A stretch of 64,000 bases of DNA from Marinoscillum sp040218045 (GTDB lineage: Bacteria; Bacteroidota; Bacteroidia; Cytophagales; Cyclobacteriaceae). The stretch lies in contig JAVJQA010000004.1 of assembly GCA_040218045.1 (NCBI GenBank), positions 66,502-130,501 on the forward strand, written 5' to 3'. Position 1 is the first letter of the stretch; each line of letters starts with the position of its first letter. Positions 49,834 to 59,337 of this stretch are shown piece after piece. The translations under genes and the position numbers were made by a program. The notes under the pieces are model-generated. The model ran no database searches. It was given only the letters and a program-made list of their open reading frames with translations, and was not told the origin of the DNA.

Positions 49834-52800
49834 ATGAAAATTACTCAACTCAAACAAACACTTGCTTCTACCTTATTAGTGCTTCTGCTCCTCTGCACAT
49901 CCAATGCGCAAGGGCAGACACTAATTTGGTCAGATGAATTCAACAGCTCTCAACTTGATCAATCTATATGGACATACGCCATCGGTGATGGATGCGACCT
50001 GGGAATCTGTGGATGGGGAAATCAGGAATTGCAAACCTATACCAACTCAAATACGAGTATTGAAAATGGTCGATTAGTCATCACCGCTCGAAGGGAAACA
50101 GTAAATGGAAAACAATTTACTTCAGCCCGGTTGCTTACCAAAGACAAGGTGAGCGTAAAATACGGACGTGTGGAAGCCAGTATCCGGTTACCAGACATGA
50201 ACAATGGTTTGTGGCCAGCGTTCTGGATGCTTGGCGATGGCAATCGCTGGCCTTATACTGGAGAGATAGATATCATGGAGGCAGGGTTTAGTGCCACTAC
50301 TACCAACACCAATGCGGTAGCCAAGGCCAATGTCTTTTGGAGAGCGGAAGACGCTGGTGTGACTGGCAATTTGCAATTTGGTAACGAAGATGATTTTAAA
50401 TACGATGCTCCCGCTGAGGCTGGAAAGCAACTCAATGAGGACTTCTTTGTCTACCGAATTGATTGGACACCCACTAGTCTTTCCGCTTTTGTGCTGGAGA
50501 CAGATGCCAATGGTGATCCCATTGAATCTACTGCCTATGAAGTATTCAGCATTGACAATGCTCCAACCTTTGAAAGTGAATTCTTTTCAGGGGATAACTT
50601 TTATATTCTGCTCAACCTTGCAGTGGGGGGATGGTTACCGTTCACAGAACCAGAAAACAACCCCGGAAATGTTACGGCACTGCCGAATCCGGGCTCGGAA
50701 GCGGACATGCTTATTGAATATGTACGAGTCTATGATATTGGTGGTGTAGGCCAGGTGACTTTAGGCAATGTGGAAGAAGAACTCTTGAGTGCAAATGGTT
50801 TTGGGATTTTCTCAGACGCCACTACCATAGCTAATCAGCTCAATTTTGGAGTGGATGCCGAGCTATTCCTTTGGGAAGATGCCGCCGCTCCTGAAATCCA
50901 ACTCAACACCGTTTCTAGTCCATATGGTTCAGAAGCTTATGAGATCACCTTCCCTGCCAATCAATGGGCCGGAATGACTTTGAACAGTTCGGATATTTTA
51001 AACCTATCCAATTATGCCAATGGCTCACTTCGGTTCAAAATGAATACAAGTTCTCAGGAACCATTCAATATTTCTGTAGAGAGTACCGCAGGAGGCGCTG
51101 GTATTGCATTTACTACTGGTGAAGAAAAATTTGGACTGGTAAGGGATGGTCAGTGGCACGATGTAGAGATCCCTATTGAACTCCTTGTGACCAACTTTAA
51201 AGGTGTCCAGGCACCATTTACTATCGGCAATGTGGAGAATAGTAATCCAACCACGGCTTCAACATTTCTAATTGATGAGATTCACTTCTCATCCCAGCCG
51301 GCAAGTGGATTTAGCAAATATGTGCCTGCCGCTGGCAACTATGGCTTATACACCAATTCCTCAGTAGCTGATGAGTTTACTCTTGGTACAGATGGAGATG
51401 TATTTGTTTGGAACCAAACACTCCTGGAAGGCCCTACTGAGGTTTACAATGGTCAAACAGCCCTGAGTTATGTAACCAATAACCTCGGGTGGTTCGGTCT
51501 GGGATTCACTGCCGAACAGCTTCATGATCTTTCTGCTTTTGAAAACGGCTCACTTCACTTAGCATTGAAGTCTGGTTCGAATGAAACACTCAACCTAAGC
51601 GTCAATATCGGTTTGGCTGTTGGCACTGTAGTTCTGGAAGCAGGCAGTAACCCTTACGGTTTTGCACGAGACGGACAATGGCATGAACTAACCATTCCGT
51701 TATCTGATTTTGATGGTGTCAACCTTTCAGGTGTCGAAACCCTCTTCAGTATCAACGGCACGGGCAATATCTCTGATCTGGCCATAGCTGACTTATACTT
51801 CGAATACAATGGACAGCAACCACAACTCACATCTATACAGGTAAGCCCGGGGAGCGCATCCATTCCTGAAGGCAGTACTCAGCAATACACCGCTCAGGCA
51901 TTTGACCAAAACAGTGAACCAATGAGTGCTCACTTTAACTGGTCAGCCACTGGCGGCACTATCAACTCCAATGGGTTATTTAGTGGTACAACTACCGGTA
52001 ACTTTACAGTAACGGCAGCTAGTGGTGGAGTTCAAAATTCTGCCTCTATAAGTGTGATGCCAATATTTTCCGGAACTTCTCTACCAGGTATTGTAGAGGT
52101 AGAAGACTACAATGAAGGTGGCTATTTTGACACTTCTACTGGCAACAGTGGTGGTGCTTATCGAACTGATGATGTGGATATAGAAGCTACCGGAGATGCA
52201 TCCGGAGCATTTAACGTTGGCTGGACTGATGCCGGTGAATGGCTGGAGTATAACATTAATGCCGGAGCCTCTTCAGGCGTTTATGACCTAAGTGTAAGAA
52301 CTGCCTCACCATCTGGAGCCGGCCAACTCCATATAGAAATTGACGGTGTGGATGTTACCGGGCCAATCAATACACCCAACACTGGCAGCTGGCAATCCTA
52401 CACCACTGTGACTGTGGAAGATATCGCTATTAGTTCAAGCAATCATGTCATGAGACTCGTTATTGATGCTGCCGGGTTCAATATCAATTTCATAGAAGCT
52501 ACGGAAGCTACCGGGCAACAGCCAGTGCTTACCAGCATTGTAGTAAGTCCTGGAAGTGCTTCCATCAATGAGGGACAAACCCAACAGTTCAGTGCTCAGG
52601 GATTTGACCAAAATAACAACCCGATCTCAACCACTTTTACCTGGACGGCCACTGGTGGGTCAATCAACTCCTCTGGTTTGTATTCAGGGACATCAGCTGG
52701 AAATTTCACCATTACTGCAACGAGCGGCTCAGTCAATGGGACAGCCAATATTACAGTGACTGCCGTGAGCACTGGAATTGCCATTCCAGGCATTGTTGAA

Positions 52801-53808
52801 GCCGAAGACTTCAATACTGGTGGCCAGAATGTAGGATATTATGATACATCAGGTGGAAACACTGGCGGAGCATTCCGAACATCTGAAGATGTAGACATTG
52901 AGGCAACCGGAGATTCCCAGGGCGCATACAATGTCGGCTGGACCGAAGCTGGTGAATGGCTGGAGTATGACATTAACGCCTCAGCGTCCAACTTTGACAT
53001 AAGTGTAAGAGTTGCTTCAGCCAATGGCAATGGCTCCATGAGAGTAGAAGTTGATGGCAATGACGTCACCGGGTCGATCCCTGTTCCGAATACAGGAGGC
53101 TGGCAAGTATATCAAACCCTGACAGTTGAAGATGTCGCCATATCACCTGGTAATCACACGCTTCGAGTGTATTTTATATCCGCAGGAATCAATCTAAACT
53201 ATCTGGAGTTTGTAGAAAACACCAGTTCTTCCTCCGGTTGTAGCCAGTCAGGACCAAACGGTGATTATTCAGTAAGTATATCTGAAGACAGTACCAACCC
53301 CACCTTAACTTTCGAACCAGGGTACACAGGTGTAGGCAACCCTACTACCCTGCTCTATTATGGCACAAGCCCAAGTGGGCCTTATCCGGGATATGGAGTT
53401 ACACCAAATACCCCATTTCAAATCAATGCATCGAATGGCCAGACGGTTTATTTCTACTACACTTATAGCGTGCCTGAAGGTGGCGAACGCAACTCTGCAG
53501 CCTCTCCACACAGTTTTGTGGTTGGAAATTGTGGGGGTAGTTCTCGATTTGGAGAGAATGAAGTTTCTGAAAATGCTCCTTTTATGATGTATCCAAATCC
53601 AGTGACCAGCGAATTAAGTGTTCAGTTTGATCAGCCATACAAACAAATAGAACTGATCGATATCACTGGAAAGTCTCTTCAGGTAATTGACATTGCTGGT
53701 AAAGAGAACCTGACTTTAGATGTAGATCAACTGAAAACAGGTCATTACCTCATCAAACTCATAGGAGAAAACTCGTCAAGAACCGAGCGATTCTTTAAGC
53801 TAAAATAG
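49834..53808 (+). CDS. Secreted multi-domain GH16 beta-glucanase (laminarinase-like) with CBM6 modules and T9SS sorting domain
   Basis: A 1324-residue enzyme (start at the Met before ITQLKQ; upstream codons are not signal-like). Signal peptide 1-27. GH16 domain about 28-300: LIWSDEFNSSQLDQSIWTYAIG, GICGWGNQELQ, and catalytic GEIDIMEAG with nucleophile E144, D146 and acid/base E149. Two related ExoP-like galactose-binding domains follow (about 320-486, 503-660), then Ig-like (665-746), CBM6 (752-892), Ig-like (898-976), CBM6 (986-1129), a CBM56-like domain (1143-1234) and a T9SS domain (MMYPNPVTSELSV onward). The motif set points to beta-1,3-glucan (laminarin). A polysaccharide deacetylase gene follows. 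Laminarin as substrate is family inference. Confidence 0.92.
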   Translation: MKITQLKQTLASTLLVLLLLCTSNAQGQTLIWSDEFNSSQLDQSIWTYAIGDGCDLGICGWGNQELQTYTNSNTSIENGRLVITARRETVNGKQFTSARLLTKDKVSVKYGRVEASIRLPDMNNGLWPAFWMLGDGNRWPYTGEIDIMEAGFSATTTNTNAVAKANVFWRAEDAGVTGNLQFGNEDDFKYDAPAEAGKQLNEDFFVYRIDWTPTSLSAFVLETDANGDPIESTAYEVFSIDNAPTFESEFFSGDNFYILLNLAVGGWLPFTEPENNPGNVTALPNPGSEADMLIEYVRVYDIGGVGQVTLGNVEEELLSANGFGIFSDATTIANQLNFGVDAELFLWEDAAAPEIQLNTVSSPYGSEAYEITFPANQWAGMTLNSSDILNLSNYANGSLRFKMNTSSQEPFNISVESTAGGAGIAFTTGEEKFGLVRDGQWHDVEIPIELLVTNFKGVQAPFTIGNVENSNPTTASTFLIDEIHFSSQPASGFSKYVPAAGNYGLYTNSSVADEFTLGTDGDVFVWNQTLLEGPTEVYNGQTALSYVTNNLGWFGLGFTAEQLHDLSAFENGSLHLALKSGSNETLNLSVNIGLAVGTVVLEAGSNPYGFARDGQWHELTIPLSDFDGVNLSGVETLFSINGTGNISDLAIADLYFEYNGQQPQLTSIQVSPGSASIPEGSTQQYTAQAFDQNSEPMSAHFNWSATGGTINSNGLFSGTTTGNFTVTAASGGVQNSASISVMPIFSGTSLPGIVEVEDYNEGGYFDTSTGNSGGAYRTDDVDIEATGDASGAFNVGWTDAGEWLEYNINAGASSGVYDLSVRTASPSGAGQLHIEIDGVDVTGPINTPNTGSWQSYTTVTVEDIAISSSNHVMRLVIDAAGFNINFIEATEATGQQPVLTSIVVSPGSASINEGQTQQFSAQGFDQNNNPISTTFTWTATGGSINSSGLYSGTSAGNFTITATSGSVNGTANITVTAVSTGIAIPGIVEAEDFNTGGQNVGYYDTSGGNTGGAFRTSEDVDIEATGDSQGAYNVGWTEAGEWLEYDINASASNFDISVRVASANGNGSMRVEVDGNDVTGSIPVPNTGGWQVYQTLTVEDVAISPGNHTLRVYFISAGINLNYLEFVENTSSSSGCSQSGPNGDYSVSISEDSTNPTLTFEPGYTGVGNPTTLLYYGTSPSGPYPGYGVTPNTPFQINASNGQTVYFYYTYSVPEGGERNSAASPHSFVVGNCGGSSRFGENEVSENAPFMMYPNPVTSELSVQFDQPYKQIELIDITGKSLQVIDIAGKENLTLDVDQLKTGHYLIKLIGENSSRTERFFKLK

Positions 53809-53828
53809 ATTTTACACCCGTCTATTGT

Positions 53829-53867
53829 GTAGCCCTGCCAACGTTCGTTGTGTAGGGCTACTTTTTT
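53829..53867 (+). terminator. Terminator of the GH16 gene
   Basis: GTAGCCCT and AGGGCTAC form a perfect 8-bp stem with a 17-base loop, followed by six T, 20 bases after the stop codon. Confidence 0.87.
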
Positions 53868-54027
53868 ATCTCTTGTGAAAATACGCAGGCAACTCATTCC
53901 TAAACCTAACTGTGACCAACTACTTGAAAGAGTTTCCCAATGTGCTTGTTACTGAAATAACCTCTTTCAATTCAAAACACAATTGATATTTGGGCCGGAG
54001 GAAAGATTTATTACTACTTTTATAGTA

Positions 54028-54948
54028 ATGAAAAAACAACCACTCCTCCTCCTTACACTTTTAAGCTGCTATATAAGCTTTGGCCAGAAACAAGTGGCCA
54101 TCACCATAGATGATCTGATCAGCAATGGCCCACACAAAGACCTGGAGCATATTGAAGCTGTCAACGAAAAAATTATTCAGACTGCCAAATCCTTCGACAT
54201 CACTGCCGTAGGGTTTGTGAATGAAGAGAAGCTAAACCGTGACGGTCAGCGCGACAGAAGGGTTCAGATTTTAAAAAACTGGCTGGACGCTGGAATGGAC
54301 CTGGGCAATCATACCTACAGTCACCCATCGCTCTACAAAACACCACTTGGTGAGTTTAAAGAGGAAGTGATCAAAGGAGAAGTAGTGACCAAAAGGTTAC
54401 TTGAAGAAAAAGGTTCTTCCATGAGATATTTCAGGCATCCTTTCCTGAACACCGGTCCGGATAGCCTTACCAAAGCATCTTTTGAGCAATTCCTCAAAGA
54501 CAATCATTACACAGTGGCTCCAGTAACAGTGGAAAGCTCCGATTATGTATTCAATAAAATCTATGCAAATGCATACCTCAAAGGAGATACAGCCGAAATG
54601 CGATTGGTTGGTCAGGAGTACGTAGAGCACACCCTGAAAATGTTTGAATGGATGGAAAGTGCTACTGACCAAGTAGTCGGTCGTCCCATTCCCCATATCT
54701 ATCTCTGCCATGTCAACCCTTTAAACGCAGACTACCTGGGCGACATCTATCAAGGGCTGAAAGCGGCTGGTTATGAATTCATCACTTTAGAAAAAGCACT
54801 GGAAGATCCGGCCTATCAGAAAACCGATTATCATATCGGTGCGTGGGGCTTAAGTTGGGTATATCGCTGGGACAAAGGCAAGGCCAAAGAATGGTTACAA
54901 ACCGAACCAGGTTTATCAACCGAGATCCTTGAGAAGTACCGTCAATAG
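54028..54948 (+). CDS. Secreted polysaccharide deacetylase (NodB) family protein
   Basis: A 306-residue protein with signal peptide ending SFGQ (start at the Met 54028, the first with a signal-like sequence). The NodB domain shows VAITIDDLISNGP (catalytic-base and metal Asp), MDLGNHTYSHPSLYK (metal His pair) and MRYFRHPFLNTGPD (motif 3); later HIYLCHVNPLNADY supplies the C-terminal His. Such enzymes remove N- or O-acetyl groups from polysaccharides in the envelope or outside. A small AT hairpin, TTACTA-CTTTTA-TAGTAA, abuts the start codon. It is not in an operon with the GH16 gene because a terminator intervenes. Confidence 0.9.
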   Translation: MKKQPLLLLTLLSCYISFGQKQVAITIDDLISNGPHKDLEHIEAVNEKIIQTAKSFDITAVGFVNEEKLNRDGQRDRRVQILKNWLDAGMDLGNHTYSHPSLYKTPLGEFKEEVIKGEVVTKRLLEEKGSSMRYFRHPFLNTGPDSLTKASFEQFLKDNHYTVAPVTVESSDYVFNKIYANAYLKGDTAEMRLVGQEYVEHTLKMFEWMESATDQVVGRPIPHIYLCHVNPLNADYLGDIYQGLKAAGYEFITLEKALEDPAYQKTDYHIGAWGLSWVYRWDKGKAKEWLQTEPGLSTEILEKYRQ

Positions 54949-55083
54949 GTTTGTCCGGTGGATTTGACCAAATAATCTACTTTTTATGGCCTCAACTAGA
55001 ACTAAAAGTGCTGCAGGCGACTTTTGTTGCTGAACATAAGGCTAATTTTATCGTTCGTAATTAATCCATTTGAAAAGATCAGC

Positions 55084-55917
55084 ATGCAGGAATCGTTTAT
55101 CAAGAAAATATTCGACGCTCATCAAGAGTATACCAAAACACCTACCAAGGCTTCAATCATTGGTTTTTTCAATGAATTGATCGGGGTGCTTTTTCCTGAC
55201 TTTTCCAGTCACCCGGTAGAGTCAGAAGCGCAGGTGAGTGAACTTATGGAATCACTTCGGGGCAAGCTCAGTAGCGTACTCCTAAAGAACATTTCACTGG
55301 AGGGGGATACCAAAGAAGAAGTCATCGAGGCGTTTTTTGATAGCCTGCCTACACTCTATGCCCGCCTACAGCTAGACATTGACGCAATGTATGATGGTGA
55401 CCCGGCAGCTACAGACCGTTCGGAGATCATCCGCTCCTACCCTGGCTTCTATGCCATAGCCTCCTATAGGCTGGCCCATGAGTTGGCACTTCTTGGCGTT
55501 AAGAATATTCCACGAATCATCACTGAGCATGCCCATAGCAGAACAGGGATCGACATTCACCCCAACGCCATTATTGGCGAGCACTTTTGCATAGACCATG
55601 GTACCGGAATTGTAATCGGTGAAACTACGATTATCGGGAAGCATGTAAAGATCTACCAGGGAGTAACTCTCGGTGCGCTGAGTGTAGACAAAAAAGATGC
55701 AAAGGTCAAGCGCCATCCAACTATTGAAGATCACGTGGTGATTTATGCCGGGGCCACTATTTTGGGCGGTAAGACCCGAATAGGGAAAAACTCTGTGGTG
55801 GGTGGAAATGTATGGCTGACGAAAAGCATCCCCGCTGATTCCCGAGTCTATTACAAGGCCGTGTTGCATGACGAGTCTGAAGACAAACCAGACCTGATCA
55901 TTGTCAAACAAGCCTGA
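55084..55917 (+). CDS. cysE: Serine O-acetyltransferase
   Basis: A 277-residue enzyme making O-acetylserine, the acceptor for cysteine synthesis. The helical N-terminal half is of the EpsC type; the C-terminal left-handed beta-helix has IDIHPNAIIGEHFCIDHGTGIVIGETTIIGKHVKIYQGVTLG, RHPTIEDHVVIYAGATILGG and GGNVWL, with hexapeptide repeats and catalytic His residues. The start at 55084 matches the usual N terminus; a longer open frame exists but is not family-like. cysM follows after 23 bases, so both steps of cysteine synthesis are in one operon. Confidence 0.95.
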   Translation: MQESFIKKIFDAHQEYTKTPTKASIIGFFNELIGVLFPDFSSHPVESEAQVSELMESLRGKLSSVLLKNISLEGDTKEEVIEAFFDSLPTLYARLQLDIDAMYDGDPAATDRSEIIRSYPGFYAIASYRLAHELALLGVKNIPRIITEHAHSRTGIDIHPNAIIGEHFCIDHGTGIVIGETTIIGKHVKIYQGVTLGALSVDKKDAKVKRHPTIEDHVVIYAGATILGGKTRIGKNSVVGGNVWLTKSIPADSRVYYKAVLHDESEDKPDLIIVKQA

Positions 55918-55940
55918 ATCATATTTCAACCTGAACGATC

Positions 55941-56819
55941 ATGAGACTTTTCGACCTTATTGGCAATACACCACTGGTAGAGATCACACGCATCAATAAA
56001 AATGCGAATGTGAAAATCTATGGAAAGCTGGAGGGGCAAAATCCCGGCGGCAGTGTGAAAGACCGGGCAGCTTACGGTATGATCACTGAAGCGCTGAAGC
56101 GCGGTGACATCCGGAAAGGTGACAAGCTGGTGGAAGCAACAAGTGGCAATACCGGCATTGCCCTGGCCATGATTGCCCAATCTGCCGGACTCCACATGAC
56201 CCTGCTCATGCCGGAAAACAGCACCAAAGAACGCATACAAGCCATGAAAGCCTATGGAGCTGAGGTGATCCTCACCCCTGCTGAAAAAACCATAGAATAC
56301 TCCCGTGAGCTGGCCGAGGAGATGGCTGCCAAGCAGGGTTACTTCATGCTCAATCAGTTTGCCAACCCGGACAATTATGGCATGCACTACAAAACCACCG
56401 GGCCTGAAATCTGGAAGGACACCGACGGAAAGGTCACCCACTTTGTGTCGGCGATGGGGACTACAGGGACGATTATGGGTGTGTCCAGATACCTGAAAGA
56501 GCAAAACCCGGACATTCAAATTGTGGGCACACAACCCACTGAAGGATCCTCCATCCCTGGCATCCGACGTTGGTCTCCAGAGTTTTTACCTAAAATATTT
56601 GAGCCTGCCCGTGTGGACCAGGTGATTGATGTGAGTGAGGACAATGCCCGGCTGATGGCCAGAAGGCTGGCCAAAGAAGAGGCGATCTTATCCGGGATGA
56701 GCAGCGGTGGCGCATTGACTGCAGCCTTGCAAGTAGCTGCTGAGCTGGATGAAGGCGTAATTGTCTTTATCGTGTGCGATACCGGCGAGCGTTACCTGAG
56801 CTCAGGGCTGTTTGATTGA
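55941..56819 (+). CDS. cysM: Cysteine synthase B
   Basis: A 292-residue PLP enzyme converting O-acetylserine and sulfide (or thiosulfate) to cysteine. LIGNTPLVEI, LEGQNPGGSVKDRAAYGMI with the PLP Lys in SVKDR, ATSGNTGIALAMIA, MGTTGTIMGVSRYL and the CysM-type EGSSIPGIRRW and SGMSSGGALTAAL. The length is that of CysM. It is the second gene of the cysE-cysM operon. GC content of this operon is visibly higher than that of the flanking genes. Confidence 0.95.
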   Translation: MRLFDLIGNTPLVEITRINKNANVKIYGKLEGQNPGGSVKDRAAYGMITEALKRGDIRKGDKLVEATSGNTGIALAMIAQSAGLHMTLLMPENSTKERIQAMKAYGAEVILTPAEKTIEYSRELAEEMAAKQGYFMLNQFANPDNYGMHYKTTGPEIWKDTDGKVTHFVSAMGTTGTIMGVSRYLKEQNPDIQIVGTQPTEGSSIPGIRRWSPEFLPKIFEPARVDQVIDVSEDNARLMARRLAKEEAILSGMSSGGALTAALQVAAELDEGVIVFIVCDTGERYLSSGLFD

Positions 56820-56858
56820 TTAATCCTGGAAAAGATCAACTTCACTTGTCCGCCAAAA

Positions 56859-57416
56859 TCAACCAGTTGTTGGTTGATAGTAAAGGATGATTGCCCCGCC
56901 GCTAAAGGTTTTCGTCTTTACGAGTTTAAGTAGCAACCTGTCGTTTACATGCTCAAATAACGGTAAGCCGCCTCCTTCTATCACCGGATAAATACAAAGT
57001 TGAAGTTCATCAATCAATCCAAGTTTCATCAATTGAACAATTAAACTCCTACTGCCCACTAAAACATCTTTACTCCCACCAGATGACTTCTTAAGCGCTA
57101 AAACAGTCTCTTTCAGTGGTTGATTTGACAATTTCGCACTATCCCATTCTGTGTCTTTTAGCTGATTTGAAAAGACCACTTTTGGCACCCTGTCAATGGC
57201 AACTGCAAAATCATCCATTGTTTGATCACCAGAAGGATTCTTTACCAGATCTTTCCAAAACTTCATTAGCCCGAATGTGATGCTCCCGTAAAGAACCACT
57301 TCAGCGCTTCTAATCAACTCAGAATAATGTTGATGTATTTCCTCATCTGGTATTCCGGCAGTATGATCGCAGATCCCATCCAGCGTCATATTGATTGCAG
57401 CAATTATTTTTCTCAT
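56859..57416 (-). CDS. Dihydrofolate reductase family (RibD C-terminal-like) protein
   Basis: A 185-residue protein: MRKIIAAINMTLDGICDHT at the start, VVLYGSITFGLM, FAVAIDRVPKVVFSNQL, DVLVGSRSLIVQLMKLGLIDELQLCIYPVIEGGGLPLF. These are the strands and NADPH-site glycine turn of the RibD_C/DHFR-like fold, common as a stand-alone reductase of unknown substrate in Bacteroidota. It is not a folate biosynthesis DHFR: the length and motifs are those of the YyaP/YwjB group. It converges on cysM with 39 bases between. Confidence 0.87.
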   Translation of the reverse strand: MRKIIAAINMTLDGICDHTAGIPDEEIHQHYSELIRSAEVVLYGSITFGLMKFWKDLVKNPSGDQTMDDFAVAIDRVPKVVFSNQLKDTEWDSAKLSNQPLKETVLALKKSSGGSKDVLVGSRSLIVQLMKLGLIDELQLCIYPVIEGGGLPLFEHVNDRLLLKLVKTKTFSGGAIILYYQPTTG

Positions 57417-57729
57417 TGGCCTTTAAGGTAATTTGGTTTCAATCTCGTTAAGTTAAGCTTTCTCAATTTGGTCATTCGGCTTTCTGTTAGAAAACGCTGA
57501 ACATCCCGTATCTCAATTGGCTGAATGGCTCTCCCCTTTGAGCTGTCCCGTCATTCGCTACAGACGGTCCGACGTTGCGGTAGTTTTCTAGTTTGGTGAA
57601 AAACCCTTTTTTCATTTCATTTAAAATGAACTGCTCATTTTTTACTGTTACGTTGTGCTAGACGTATGGATTTTTCAGGTTAATGAGTTATCTTCCACGT
57701 TTAAACTTTAACAACTAAAATTTATCACA
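57417..57729. other. Intergenic region between DHFR-like and DUF6261-like genes
   Basis: 313 bases with no open frame I can support. It contains GC-richer patches (57520-57590) unlike the AT-rich flanks, possibly remnants of an older insertion. No exact promoter element was found for either divergent gene. Confidence 0.5.
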
Positions 57730-58377
57730 ATGCAAATGATTAACGTACCCAAGCTGCGAATGGCGCAGCTACAAACCTTTACTGAAGGTGTATTGAAGAC
57801 CACCAAAGACCTGGCGGAAGTCAGTGAACAAGTCGGGGAAGTGCAGACCAGGTTTGATGCTTTCAAAGACGGGATGACCCGTGAGGATGCCTCTTCAGAT
57901 AAGGAAACATTGGACCGTACCAGGGATTTGCTCAACTCCGGATTCTTTAAAAATGTGGAAGCAGAGCAGTTTTTTCCGCATGAAGCGGCCGCCGCTGATA
58001 TGCTCAAAAAAGTCCTGAAAGTCACCAATGATTATGGTTTTAGGCTCAACAAACTCACATATGATGAACAGACCGCCCAAACGGACAACATGCTCAAAGA
58101 GCTGGAAGCACTCGATCTTACCGCACTGCCCGGGCTCTCTCGATGGCTCGTGCCGCTGACTACAGCCAATGACAACTTTAAGGCGGTAGCGGATGCCTAT
58201 TTCAAAGAGCTGACTGCATCAGGAGATACCATAGCAGCCACTAAAGCCGCTCCGCCGCTCACGGATGCCATTAACAATCTTTTTACCATGCTGTTTGCCC
58301 ACGTGAAGATTTCAGGGAGCGAGGCAATTACGGCCGCTTATAAAGAGTTGATCACTCAGGTAGAGGCTTACAAGTAG
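57730..58377 (+). CDS. DUF6261-like helical protein
   Basis: A 215-residue all-helical cytoplasmic protein, VPKLRMAQLQTFTEGVLKTTKDL at the N terminus, then EVQTRFDAFKDGMTREDAS, LDRTRDLLNSGFF, and a long C-terminal helix. I recognise the pattern of DUF6261, a family confined mainly to Bacteroidota with no assigned function; its helices suggest a four-helix-bundle-like fold. No active-site-like residues stand out. It ends 15 bases before a five-unit phased palindrome array, and no other gene is on its strand nearby. GC is higher than in adjacent genes. Confidence 0.75.
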   Translation: MQMINVPKLRMAQLQTFTEGVLKTTKDLAEVSEQVGEVQTRFDAFKDGMTREDASSDKETLDRTRDLLNSGFFKNVEAEQFFPHEAAAADMLKKVLKVTNDYGFRLNKLTYDEQTAQTDNMLKELEALDLTALPGLSRWLVPLTTANDNFKAVADAYFKELTASGDTIAATKAAPPLTDAINNLFTMLFAHVKISGSEAITAAYKELITQVEAYK

Positions 58378-58392
58378 TTTTTCAGGTCCATG

Positions 58393-58580
58393 CCCCAGAA
58401 CTGCAGTTTTGGGGCTTCGGCTAACCGGCGGAAGCTTCCAAACTCCAGTTTTGGGGTTCCGACAAGCGGAAATAGGTCCAAAACTCCAGTTTTCTTGGTC
58501 CCGACAGCTTGCAGAAGGCCCAAAACTGCAGTTGGGAGGTCTTGCACACCTGCGGAAGGCAGAAAACTCCAGTTGGGAGC
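58393..58580. repeat. Five-unit 41/42-bp phased palindrome array
   Basis: The decamer AACTGCAGTT or AACTCCAGTT occurs at 58399, 58441, 58482, 58524 and 58565, spacings 42, 41, 42 and 41 bp (four helical turns each). Most are flanked to form longer palindromes, for example CCCCAGAACTGCAGTTTTGG. Between them lie second hairpins such as TTCCGACAAGCGGAA. The alternating 41/42 spacing breaks any reading frame, so this is not coding. Confidence 0.8.
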
Positions 58581-58661
58581 ATTTGGCTCATGTAAGACGT
58601 GTAGGAACCAAAGGCTGTCCGTGACTGGGCGTCCCAGATGTATCGGTCACAGGGTTGGTTG

Positions 58662-58943
58662 TTAGCCACTTTCAAACAGCCCGTTCAGATAATAATAATC
58701 AGATCGAGTTAGCCCGCTGAATCTGAGAAATACGGATTCAGGCTCATATTCCTCTACAAAGCCCAAAATCTGAAGCTTTTTCCCAATATACAGATCATAG
58801 TTTTTCTGGCTTAGTTGATCATTTTCACAGTCATAGAAAATTCGTTCCTTGCCTTCAAGTTGAATCTCAAAATGTTCAGCTATCTGATTTAGAGTAGACT
58901 TCAACTGATGGTCAATATTGACCAGATATTCAGCGGTTCGCAT
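58662..58943 (-). CDS. Hypothetical protein downstream of a CdiI-type immunity gene
   Basis: A 93-residue protein I do not recognise. The start is set at 58943 (MRTAEYLVNIDHQL), overlapping the immunity gene end by 14 bases; an ATG further upstream at 59003 would extend the overlap to 74 bases and is less likely. The sequence is helix-rich then strand-rich: LKSTLNQIAEHFEIQLEGKE, LSQKNYDLYIGKKLQILGFVEEY and LRFSGLTRSDYYYLNGLFES. No signal, no catalytic motif. Tight coupling to an immunity gene makes a second immunity or accessory protein plausible. Confidence 0.62.
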   Translation of the reverse strand: MRTAEYLVNIDHQLKSTLNQIAEHFEIQLEGKERIFYDCENDQLSQKNYDLYIGKKLQILGFVEEYEPESVFLRFSGLTRSDYYYLNGLFESG

Positions 58944-59337
58944 AGAAATTTCGAAAATAATCAAAAGTAATTCCTTCGTCTTCAAGTTCATCAGCCCTAC
59001 CACTGATTAGGGTATTTACTTCTTCCCAACGTTCAGGATTTTTCTTCCAGAAATTATGTTCAATATTGAGGACAGCTTGCAGAAGGTCTCCTTCATAAAA
59101 ATCTCCTTCAACAAAAAGGTTTTTCTTCAATTGTTCAATAGAAATAGGTAAGAGAAATTGAAGTCCGATATTCTGTTGGATCATTATTCTCAAATCTTCA
59201 ATTTGATATTCATTTAGCGGAACTGTTCTAAGTTTATTCACGGCCTTCACAAGATGACTGTCATAATAAGGATCACCCTCTCTAACCTTCTCAAGGCTCT
59301 CAAGGTTCTTAAATTTCCAGTTTGCTTTGAACTTCAT
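58930..59337 (-). CDS. Contact-dependent growth inhibition-type immunity protein (CdiI family)
   Basis: A 135-residue protein with the pattern I associate with the CdiI_3 immunity family: YYDSHLVKAVNKLRTVPLNEYQIEDLRIMIQQNIGLQFLLPISIEQL, then FVEGDFYEGDLLQAVLNI and FWKKNPERW. Such proteins bind and neutralise a cognate toxin domain delivered by neighbouring cells. No CdiA, Rhs or other full-length toxin gene is present in the window, so it is an orphan. A 37-codon frame immediately upstream ends in an ATGA overlap with its start and may be the remnant of the toxin C terminus. Confidence 0.78.
   Translation of the reverse strand: MKFKANWKFKNLESLEKVREGDPYYDSHLVKAVNKLRTVPLNEYQIEDLRIMIQQNIGLQFLLPISIEQLKKNLFVEGDFYEGDLLQAVLNIEHNFWKKNPERWEEVNTLISGRADELEDEGITFDYFRNFYANR

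Noticed and set aside
58390..58665. A 91-codon open frame on the plus strand across the palindrome array
   Set aside because: The repeat units alternate 41 and 42 bp, so repeats shift frame, and the product has no family-like sequence. It is a by-product of GC-rich repeats.
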